From: Bretschneidera sinensis
Taxonomy: Eukaryota; Streptophyta; Magnoliopsida; Brassicales; Akaniaceae
Assembly (NCBI GenBank): GCA_023935145.1
Contig: CM043698.1
Coordinates: 20,277,001 to 20,341,000 of the forward strand
DNA length: 64,000 nt
Direction: 5' to 3'
In this document: in pieces, positions 23,737 to 32,391 of the stretch
Numbering within the stretch: the first letter of the stretch is position 1
Layout: each line of letters opens with the position of its first letter
Program-made: the position numbers and the translations under genes
The notes under the pieces: generated by a model
The model's database searches: none
Told to the model about the DNA's origin: nothing
The model's input: the letters and a program-made list of their open reading frames with translations, nothing else

Positions 23737-24030
23737 TTAAGATTTAGTGTTAATTTCTTCTTCTTCTTTTTTTGCCACAGACTTGTTTGTTTTATTCTCA
23801 AATTCTAAATTGAGTCTAGGTGAGTCAGAGAGACCATTGTCGAGTGTGAGGATGGTGACTCGATCGAGAGAGCAAATAATGCTAGAGAAGGAAGAACAAG
23901 GGTCCGGTGTGGTGAAGTCCCAAGTGGAGAAGAAATTTTTTCCTGGTATGTCCGTTAAACTGTTCTTGATGGCTGATAATGCGGCGAAATCAATGGTATT
24001 GATCTTCTTGAACAGATCTGGGTAATCCAC
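23737..24030 (-). pseudogene. LRR-protein N-terminal fragment (unit 1)
   Basis: A 97-codon minus-strand frame resembles the LRRNT_2 cap of plant leucine-rich repeat proteins. It has the pattern DxxAL-x-AIKNSLTD-x-PG-x-x-FFSTW, then TTPDPCSSF with paired Cys, then VTILTL. Only this cap is present. After about residue 75 the sequence degenerates into a K/E-rich tail and no LRR units, transmembrane segment or kinase follow. An expected signal peptide upstream is not in frame. It is therefore probably a gene fragment. The plus-strand frame over the same bases is taken as its shadow. Confidence 0.6.
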
Positions 24031-24309
24031 CCAATAGATATGGGTAATCCAAGACCTATAGGTTTGCTAGACATGAGTCGCCGTTCAACTCCATGCAAGA
24101 ATGCAAACGTACCTCTCCTTTGCTCTCTCTTGGTCCTCACCCACCTGCCGATCCGAACATGCTCCCGACGAGCTTGGTGCCACCATGCGGTCGGTCACAA
24201 TGGACCGAATTAAGAGGCGGTTGAAAAATTATGCCTTGTTGATGGAAGGAGATGATGTGGCGTCGTTTATGGAGGTGGAATCAAAATTTGATTGAGCCTT
24301 GTTGATATT

Positions 24310-25510
24310 TGTTGGCCCTCACCTATATTTTAATGATGACAAAACACAACCTTAATTATACTAACAGTGCTATCTAAGTTTATTAAGCGAGAAAAGCATT
24401 CAGCCAAGGATCAAAGTGCATGAACTCAACCCGAATCAAACATCAACTCAAGACAGAAGATCTAGTATAGGTTAAGGTATTGAAACAAGTTATAAATCTC
24501 ACTTGTTAAGGTAAAAGGCTTGTCATATGACTCATTTTGAAAAAGTATTTTAACAGAACTTTTCATTCAAATGTTTTTAAGTTAAAAACATTTCAAAACA
24601 TGAAAACTGAGTTGTTAAGTAACCCAGTCGACTAGGTACTTATACCAGAAGACTGGTATATGGGACAGTGTGTCCACAGTCGACTGGATGCTTCATACCA
24701 GTCGACTGGTGTTTTGGACAGACAGTTCCCAGTCGACTGGTATATTGGACAGACTGTCCCCAGTCGACTGGTACCTTCAATAGCCTTAAAAATGAGATTT
24801 TTAACTTGACCCAGTCAACTGGTATAAAGACCCAATTGACTGGTAGTTCAAAAAATATGACTGTTGAGACGCTAGATTTCAGCACAAATTGTACCAAATC
24901 AGTTCAGAATGGGCATATTACATCAAGGCTATTTAAACCCACTCTATTGAGCATTTCAAAAGAAGTGATTACACATTTAATCAAGTTTTTACTCATTGAT
25001 ACACAAAAAAGCTTTGAAATATTTATTGTTGAGCCATTCTTCAAGCTTTACCTTGAAAGAGAGATATTATTCAGTTGTATAAGCTTTCATTGTAGTCTCT
25101 TTACTATTTACTTTACAGCATTTATTGTAAAGGGATTAGCTTCCGAAAGGAAGAGATTAGCTTACGAGAGGAAGAGATTTTTGCTTCCGAGAGGAAGGGT
25201 TTGCTTCCAAGAGGAAGGGATTGATTGTAAGATTTGTGCAATACCTGTGAAGTTGCACGACTAAGTTTCTTAGTGGATTACTTCAAGGAGGTTCCTTGAA
25301 GAGAGTGGACGTAGGGTCGGAACGAATCCAATATTGCCGAACCACTATAAACTGAGTTTGCATTCTTTATTCCTTAAACTCTTTTATTTACAGCACATTA
25401 TTTGTTTACATACTTGTCGGTTATCTGTTTTTATAAACTTGTGTTTAATTAGCAAAAGTTTTTTAAAAACCTAATTCACTCCCCCTCTTGGATTGAAACC
25501 TCAGTCTACA
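24310..25510 (+). repeat. 5' LTR of the outer copia element
   Basis: The U3 region holds seven or eight palindrome-like copies of CCAGTCGACTGG (24622-24848). A TATA-like TATTTAAA lies at 24930-24937. A hairpin series follows at 25111-25301, then the GTGGACGTAGGGTCGG and GCCGAACCACTATAAA segment and U5. It matches 41329-42518 with scattered differences. Confidence 0.93.
25111..25301 (+). ncRNA. Predicted structured leader in the LTR R/U5 region (outer, 5' copy)
   Basis: Hairpins in order: SL1 CTTTACA/TGTAAAG with an 8-nt loop (25111-25132); a tandem set of CTTCC-loop-GGAAG hairpins at 25140-25153, 25161-25174, 25184-25197 and 25204-25217 with loops GAAA, GAGA, GAGA and AAGA; SL2 with GTGCAA/TTGCAC arms (25236-25258); a 6-bp ACTAAG/CTTAGT stem (25260-25274); and SL3 with a 9-bp stem CTTCAAGGA/TCCTTGAAG (25281-25301). 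They lie 180-370 nt downstream of the TATA box, hence in the transcript. The class is inferred from sequence pairing only. Confidence 0.55.
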
Positions 25511-25512
25511 AT

Positions 25513-25525
25513 TGGTATCAGAGCC
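25513..25525 (+). other. Primer-binding site (outer copia)
   Basis: TGGTATCAGAGCC begins two bases after the 5' LTR end. It complements the 3' end of plant initiator methionine tRNA, the standard primer of copia elements. Confidence 0.9.
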
Positions 25526-25565
25526 TCGTTCTCAATTTTAGGCTTAATATCCTTGAGTTGATCCG

Positions 25566-26774
25566 ATGGTAGCAAATAGCTATTCTGAGGGACACTCATA
25601 CATTAGTCCTCCTTTGTTCAATGGCTCCAACTAACTGTTGGAAAAACAGGATGAAAATCTTTGTTGAAGGACAAGATTATAATCTGTGGAGAGTCATTGA
25701 AGAAGGACCCTGAATTCCATCAAAGGAAATAACTATTGGAGAAATCAATCATACAATACCTAAGCTCAAAACTGAGTACAATGATGAGGATTGTAGAATG
25801 ATATCTCTCAATAGTAGAGCCACGAGCATTTTATATTGTGCTTTAGATATATTTGAATACAATAAAATCTCTGCACGTGTTTCAGCTAAAGAGATATGGA
25901 ATAAATTGCAAGTTATATATGAAGGAACTAGTGAGGTTAAAAAATCAAAAATCTATATGCTAGTATCTGAATATGAATCTTTTAGAATGTCTCCTAATGA
26001 AACAATTTCTCAAATGCACTCACATTTCACAACTATTGTTAATGGTTTAAAGCTTCTTGGTAGAAACATTGAGGAGTTTGAACTAACAAGAAAAATCTTA
26101 AGATCTTTGCCACCCACTTGGAAAGCAAAGAAGACAACCATCACGGAGGCCAAAGATCTCGACAAACTTAATGTTGAGACACTTCTTGGGTCATTGTTGA
26201 CATATGAGATGGAAGAAATGAATCCCATTGTCAATGATGATGAAAACAAGAAAATGTGATTGCTCTCAAAGCCTTTACATGCAACAAAGAAGAGGAATCA
26301 GAAGAAGAAGCTAAGTGCAACGAAGAAGATGGTGAGATAGCTTTAATCACCAAACGGTTTCATAGATTCTTGAAGAAAAGCAAGAAACCATACACAAAGA
26401 ATCCCACCTCAAAAAGGGAACCACTTGTGTGCTATGGATGCAAGAAGCCTGGTCACATCAAGGCCGATTGCACAGCTACAAGCAAACCATACAAGAGCTT
26501 CAAGAAGAAAGCTATGATTGCAACCACTTGGAGTGATGATGAAGAAGAAGACTCCTCGGATAAAAAGGTTAGATACAAGGAAATTGCAAACCTTTGTCTC
26601 ATGGCAATCGATGATGAAAATGAGGTATTATTTTCTCCCTCTTCTAAAAATAACATTGTTAGTAGTAGTGAAGAATTGTTAGAAGTCATAAATGAAATGC
26701 ATGATGAATTGAAGAAATTCGATTCTAGGAACTCAACTCTTAAGAAAGAGGTATCATCTATTTCTAAAGAAATG
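25566..26774 (+). pseudogene. gag of the outer copia, 5' part, interrupted by insertion
   Basis: Frames from the ATG at 25566 give a UBN2-type Gag (153-codon frame at 25798-26259 with SAKEIWNKLQVIYEG and LRSLPPTWKAKKT). It continues in another frame (26256-26795) with an acidic/Lys-rich stretch and the zinc knuckle CYGCKKPGHIKADC (C-x2-C-x4-H-x4-C), then the start of a coiled coil. Breaks include a stop near 25636, a stop near 25711 and a frameshift near 26255. Gag normally binds and packages the element RNA. The reading ends at the ATAAG duplication of the inner element and resumes at 35037. Confidence 0.88.
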
Positions 26775-26779
26775 ATAAG

Positions 26780-28364
26780 TGTTGACCCTGAATGATTTTG
26801 ATAGTAACAAAAATCTTAATAAAGCACTAATGAATATTACTTAAGTAATATAGATTGTTAATAGTGCTTATACATCAAAGGAGACCAAGATTGTAGAAAT
26901 TGGTGAATCAATGTTGATGTCATTTCAATTGTTAGGAGCTAATTATATTTGCATTGCATTTTATTATATAGTCTTAATTAATTGAAGATATAAAATCTCC
27001 AAGTGATTTTATTAAATGCAAATAAATTCTTTGGGCTCAATTCTTAACATTCTCTAATTAAATTTAAGAAGAATTTATGTTGGCATAGAAAATTACTTGA
27101 GCATTTGTAATGTATCATTCTTCATATATCTAGCACACACATTATGCTTAAATTTGTAATATGTTTTGTCATCATCAAAAATGCCTCAATCAAGAAATTG
27201 ATTAGATTAATTTTGATGATAACAAAACACTTTTGAAATGTTTAACTTGTGTGTTTAATGTGCAAGAAAGTTTGATTAAATTAGGAGATTTTTTGGAACT
27301 CAAAAATCCAAAAAGAATAAAGAGATATGAAGAAAATTATGCTGAAAACACTGTTCATCCAGAAATCACTGTAGAAGCGCTCCAACAGTGACCCAGTCGA
27401 CTGGGTGAATAATGCAGTCGACTAGTAAAAGTGGCAGAAGGTTCCCAGTCGACTGGTATGACTTACCAGTCGACTGGTAACACTATAGCAGCAAAAATGT
27501 GAATTTTTAAGAGGACCCAGTTGACTGGTATCACGACCCAGTCGACTGGTAGTTCAAAAATATGACCGTTGGGACTCGAAATCTGAGATTTTAAAGGCAC
27601 AATCAATTCAAATTGAAGTCTAACGGCCATATTAATTGATGGCTATATAAACCCACTCAATTCAGCATTCAACAAGGAGGAGAAGACATTCAAAAAGAGA
27701 AGAACACACACAATCAAGTCATTCATTCTTTGAAACTCAAAAAAGCTTTGAAATACTCATGTTGAGCTATTCTTCAAGCTTTTCTTTGAAAGAGAGACAT
27801 TATTCAGTTGTATAAGCTTTCATTTGTTGTCTCTCTACCATTTACTTTACAGCTTTTATTGTAAAGGGATTACTTCCGAGAGGAAGGGGATACTTCCGAG
27901 AGGAAGGGGATTACTTCTGAGAGGAAGGGGATTGTATGGTTTGAGCAACACCCGTAAGTTGCTTGTGTTTCGGTTTGAGCAACACCCGTAAGTTGCTTGG
28001 TTTAGTGAAAGACTTCAAGGAGGATCCTTGAAGAGAGTGGACGTAGGGTCGGAAGGATTCCGATATTGCCGAACCACTATAAATCGAGTTTGCATCTCTC
28101 TAACTCTATCTCCTTAATTACTTTCGTAATTACTTGCTTATAATTATTTATTATTCAAGTAAATGAGATTGATTGCTTAATTATTTTATAATTCAATTAT
28201 CATTTCTATATTAAGCAATAAACTCTCTCATCTTTGTGCTAGTAATTTAGAAAGATTTAATTCCGCATATATTTTGATATTTGAGATTGCAAAAAGTATT
28301 TAATTTTTTTAATACCCAATTTACCCCCCTCTTGGGTATTGCCATAGTATATTTTGGACCTACA
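26780..28364 (+). repeat. 5' LTR of the inner copia element
   Basis: It has palindrome copies at 27392-27555, TATATAAA at 27644-27651, and the leader hairpin series at 27845-28063. It is about 73 bp longer than the 3' LTR, mainly because it keeps two more palindromes and one more GNRA hairpin. Confidence 0.93.
27845..28063 (+). ncRNA. Predicted structured leader (inner, 5' LTR copy)
   Basis: SL1 is at 27845-27866. Tandem CTTCC/GGAAG hairpins lie at 27873-27886, 27893-27906 and 27914-27927, all with GAGA loops. SL2 is present twice as a direct repeat (27944-27963 and 27978-27997) with stem AGCAAC/GTTGCT. SL3 has a 9-bp stem (28013-28033). SL4 is TCGGAA/TTCCGA with a GGA loop (28049-28063). 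Order and spacing match the outer family. Confidence 0.55.
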
Positions 28365-28366
28365 AT

Positions 28367-28379
28367 TGGTATCAGAGCC
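28367..28379 (+). other. Primer-binding site (inner copia)
   Basis: TGGTATCAGAGCC lies two bases after the LTR, identical to the site of the outer element; it complements initiator methionine tRNA. Confidence 0.9.
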
Positions 28380-28419
28380 TCGTTCTCTATTTTAGGCTTA
28401 ACATCCTAGAGTTGATCCT

Positions 28420-30156
28420 ATGGCAACTATATTTTTAGAAGGAAGAGATCCTTCTAGTTCTCCTCTTCTTCATGGAACAAATTTCACCCATTGGAAAGCT
28501 CAAATGAAGATTTTTATTCAAGCTCATGATTATTATGCTTGGTATTTCATTCTTGAAAATGAAAATGATTTTGATGTAAATGATTGTAAATTCATTCAAC
28601 TAAATGCTAAAGTTATGAACATGTTTTATAGTTCTCTTGATCAAAACGAAATTGATCAAATTTCCTCATGTAAGACCGCAAAAGAAATTTGGGATTTATT
28701 GGAGGTCATACATGGAGGAAATGAGCAAGAAAAGAATTTCAAATTAAAAAACTTTGTTCATGACTTAGAGCATTTTAAAATGAATGAAAATGAATCAATT
28801 TTTGATTTGCAAACTCGTTTTACCATACTTGTTAAAACTTTATCTTCCATGGGTAAAATTTATTCTAACCTTGAACTTGTGAGAATATTTCTTAGGTCTT
28901 TGTCAAATCAATGGAAAATTATTTTGACAAAGCATTCTACAAGTGAAAGTTTAAAAGAGCTTGTGGAATCCCTCAAAAAGCATGAAAACTACTTGGATTA
29001 CAAAATTGATGGTTCCACCACATCCTTACCTTTTATGGAAATTGAAGATCTTAATCGTGATGTTGATGACGAAGAAGAAGACTCCTCGAATAAAGAAATC
29101 GGATACGAGGAAATTGCCAACCTATGTCTTATGGAAATCGACGACGAAAATGAGGTATCAACTTCTTCCTCTTCAAAAAATAACATTGTTAGTAGTAGTG
29201 AAGAATTGATAGAAGTCATAAATGAAATGTATGAAGAATTAAAGAAATTCGATTCTAGGAACACCATTCTTAAAAAAGAGGTGTCATCTCTTTCTAAAGA
29301 GATGGTAGGTTTAAGAGAAGAAAAAGATAAACTATCTTCATTACTTTATGATTCTTCTCAAGATCTTCTTAAAGATGAAAATGAAAACTTAAAGAAGAAG
29401 ATAATAGAATTAAATGATTCTATATCTAGACTTATGCTTGGAAAAGAAAAGTTAGATGAAGTGTTATCTTGCCAAAGATTAAATGGAGGAAAATCCGGGT
29501 TAGGTTATTCTCCATTAGGCAAGCAAAAAGCAAAAGAGAGCTTATTCATGAAAGTATCATGTGTAAATGAAGCCTCTACTTCAAAGACCTCTAGCAAGGT
29601 TAAGAGCACTCCCTCGATGAATGCTAGGAAGTCTATAAATTTAAATGTTCATACTAAATTGAAGCATCCTAGAAATACTCATGCTTATATGTATGCTCAT
29701 TCTAGAAATGCTTATACACATCCTAGAAATAATTATCATGCTCATTCTAGGAACAATGTGTATAATCAAAGAATGCATTCTACTCATGCTTATCCTAGGA
29801 ATTACCATCATGGTTATCCTAGAAACAATATGCATACACAAAATAATGCTAGCATGTATCCTAGAATGCATCATCATTCGTTTTCTGGAAATGACATCCA
29901 TTTTCATACTCCTTACCATAGAAACATGTATCTTAGGAACTATTCTCCTAAGGATTATAGAAATGCACATTCAAGATATCCTAGAAATTTCTATGACTAT
30001 CATGCTAGGATTGTGCATCATCAACTTGTTCATAGAGCACCACATGTTAAGAAAGTATGGGTCCCAAAAGGAACCGTATTTTCAAGGACTAACCCCAAAG
30101 GATCCAAGAAATTTTGGGTACCCAAAAGTGCAATCGTGTATCCTTGTGTGATGTAG
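28420..30156 (+). CDS. Gag of the inner copia, intact frame, no zinc knuckle
   Basis: This is an open frame of 578 codons. Residues 1-190 form a UBN2-type Gag domain (HGTNFTHWKAQMK near the start, CKTAKEIWDLLEVIHGG). An acidic stretch (DDEEEDSSNKE) follows, then a coiled coil at about 260-355. Residues about 410-545 are rich in His, Asn, Arg and Tyr with repeated HPRNN/HSRNA words, and the end has VWVPKGT and KKFWVPK. The homologous outer Gag has a CCHC knuckle between the UBN2 domain and the acidic stretch; here it is deleted. The His-rich repeats may take over RNA binding, but this is only inference. It could produce capsid protein if transcribed. Confidence 0.88.
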   Translation: MATIFLEGRDPSSSPLLHGTNFTHWKAQMKIFIQAHDYYAWYFILENENDFDVNDCKFIQLNAKVMNMFYSSLDQNEIDQISSCKTAKEIWDLLEVIHGGNEQEKNFKLKNFVHDLEHFKMNENESIFDLQTRFTILVKTLSSMGKIYSNLELVRIFLRSLSNQWKIILTKHSTSESLKELVESLKKHENYLDYKIDGSTTSLPFMEIEDLNRDVDDEEEDSSNKEIGYEEIANLCLMEIDDENEVSTSSSSKNNIVSSSEELIEVINEMYEELKKFDSRNTILKKEVSSLSKEMVGLREEKDKLSSLLYDSSQDLLKDENENLKKKIIELNDSISRLMLGKEKLDEVLSCQRLNGGKSGLGYSPLGKQKAKESLFMKVSCVNEASTSKTSSKVKSTPSMNARKSINLNVHTKLKHPRNTHAYMYAHSRNAYTHPRNNYHAHSRNNVYNQRMHSTHAYPRNYHHGYPRNNMHTQNNASMYPRMHHHSFSGNDIHFHTPYHRNMYLRNYSPKDYRNAHSRYPRNFYDYHARIVHHQLVHRAPHVKKVWVPKGTVFSRTNPKGSKKFWVPKSAIVYPCVM

Positions 30157-31027
30157 GTATGTCTCCACACCAAAGAAAAAGGTAACTGTTGGTACCTTGA
30201 TAGTGGATACTCAAAAGCACATGACCGATGATAAAAGTGTATTCAAGGAGCTAACTCTAAGAGATGGTGGACTTGTCACCATTAGAGACAACACAAAAAT
30301 AAAGATCATCGGGCATGAAAAAGTTGGTAATGATTTCTCAACCATAGATAATGTATTGCTAGTATAAGGCCTTAAGCCAAATTTACTATGTATTAGTCAA
30401 CTTTGTGACAAAGGTAACAAAGTCACATTTGAGACATCTCATTGTCTAGTTATAGACATCAAGAGCAACAAGATCAAATTCATTGGCCATAGACATGAAA
30501 ATGTCTATATAGTTGATTTGAAATCCTTGCATTCTGATAATGAAAAATGTTTTCCTGCTTTTAGTGAAAATCAATGGCTATGACATAGAAGGCTTGGTCA
30601 TATAAACATGAATTTGCTAAAAATTGTTTCAAGAAAAGATTTAGTTATTGGACTTCCTAAAATCAATTTTGAAAAAGACAAAATTTGCAATGCTTGTCAA
30701 ATGGGAAAACAAACTAGGATCTCTTTTAAAGCAAAAAATGTAGTCTCAACTTCTAGACCTTTGGAACTTTTGCATATGGACTTATTTGGTCCAATTAGTA
30801 CCATTAGTCTAAGTGGCCATCAATATGCTCTTGTTATTGTTGATGACTATTCAAGATATACCTTTGTTATTTTTATTGCTTATAAGGATGAAGCTTTCAA
30901 AGGATTTGAAAAGTTTTGCAAAAAGGTACAAAATGAAAAAGGAATTTGTATTTCAAGCATAAGAAGTGATCATGGCAAAGAATTTGAAAATCAAAGCTTT
31001 TCAAAATTTTGGATGAAAATGGTATAG
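30157..31027 (+). pseudogene. Protease and N-terminal integrase of the inner copia, broken
   Basis: The protease active site survives as DSG (near 30200), but an extra base a few codons later shifts the frame. The integrase zinc-binding region HRRLGH...CNACQMGKQ and the first two catalytic acidic residues (HMDLFGP and RSDHGKEFE) are in the frame 30608-31027. The third catalytic residue, the glutamate about 35 residues further on, is missing. The sequence jumps straight to RT at GATGAAAATGG. Confidence 0.87.
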
Positions 31028-32391
31028 TAACTAGAAATAAGGCTAGACTAGTTGCTAAAGGATATAACCAAGAGGAAGGAATAGATTTTGATGAAACCTA
31101 TGCTCCCGTAGCTAGATTAGAAGCTATTAGAATGTTATTAGCCTTTGCATGCTTTAATAAATTCAAATTATTTCAAATGGATGTGAAAAGTGCCTTTTTA
31201 AATGGCTTTATAGAAGAAGAAGTTTATGTTGAACAACCTCTTGGATTTGAAAATCCTAGTCTTCCAAATCATGTCTATAAACTTTCTAAAGCTCTGTATG
31301 GGTTGAAGCAAGCTCCAAGGGCATGGTATGAAAGACTAAGTAAATTCTTGATTGATAATGAATTTGTAAGAGGAAGAATAGATACAACTCTCTTCACAAA
31401 AACTCACAAAAATGACACTTTGATAGTTCAAATATATGTTGATGATATTATATTTGGTGCTACTAATGAATCTATGTGTCAAGAGTTTGCAAAGTGCATG
31501 CAAGGTGAATTTGAAATGAGCATGATGGGAGAACTTACCTACTTCCTTGGACTGCAAATCAAGCAACTAAAAGGAAGTATCTTCATCAATCAACAAAAGT
31601 ACATCAAAGAACTACTAAAGAGGTTCGGGATGGAAAGCTCAAAGCCAATTGGAACGCCTATGAGCACAACCACCAAACTTGATCTTGATGAAGGAGGTAA
31701 AACTGTAGATTCTAAATATTATATAAGCATGATAGGTGCTTTACTGTACTTGACTGCAAGTAGACCTGATATAATGTTCAGTGTATGCATGTGCGCTAGA
31801 TTTCAATCTAATCCTAAGGAATCACATGTAGTTGCAGTAAAAAGAATCCTTAGATATCTACAAGGGACCCAGACCATAGGATTATGGTATTCTAGATAAT
31901 CATCTTTTGAGCTAGTAGGATATACGGATGCTGATTTTGCTGGATGTAGGTTAGATAGAAAAAGCACAAGTGGAACATGCCAATTCTTAAGTGCTATGTT
32001 GACTTCTTGGTTTTCCAAGAAGCAAAATTCAGTTGCGCTATCAACCGCTGAGGCGGAATATGTAGCAGCTGGCAGTTGTTGTGCCCAAGTACTATGGATG
32101 AAACAACAACTAGAAGACTATGGCATGAGTCTCAAAAATATTCCTATATTTTGTGATAATACTAGTGCCATCAACCTAACCAAAAATCCTATTCAGCACT
32201 CTAGAACCAAGCATATAGAGATTAGACATCATTTCTTAAGAGACCGTGCTAAAAAAGGTGACATAAGATTAGAATTTATACCTTCAGAAGATCAAATAGC
32301 TGATATTCTTACAAAACCCTTAAGTGAAGCTAGTTTTTGTAAGATTAGAAAGTTGATGGGATTGCTTGATTTTGATAAATTGAACGTTTGA
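31009..32391 (+). pseudogene. RT-RNase H of the inner copia, one in-frame stop
   Basis: RT (31009-31899) contains the Asp of [24 protein letters not shown] and the catalytic YVDD. RNase H continues in frame to 32391 with DADFAG, AEAEYVA, FCDNTSA and KHIEIRHHF, its acidic residues intact. A TAA at 31897-31899 separates them; the outer element has Asp there. The RT start is out of frame with the preceding integrase by one base and lacks the first part of the fingers. Apart from that stop, this is the least-decayed pol segment in the window. Confidence 0.9.

Noticed and set aside
23747..24025. 92-codon plus-strand frame opposite the LRR fragment
   Set aside because: The minus strand has the recognisable LRR N-terminal pattern; the plus frame shows none and is taken as its mirror.
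24622..24848. Regularly repeated short palindromes looking like a CRISPR array
   Set aside because: The genome is a plant, spacing is irregular, repeats are only 12 bp and lie in an LTR U3 next to a TATA box.
24668..25264. 198-codon frame in the outer 5' LTR
   Set aside because: It reads through the palindrome array and hairpin repeats of a non-coding LTR and is not preserved in the 3' LTR.
29681..30151. 156-codon Met/Ile/Leu-rich frame inside inner gag
   Set aside because: It is a shifted frame of the His/Asn/Arg-rich Gag repeats (CAT and ATG periodicity); Gag itself is intact.
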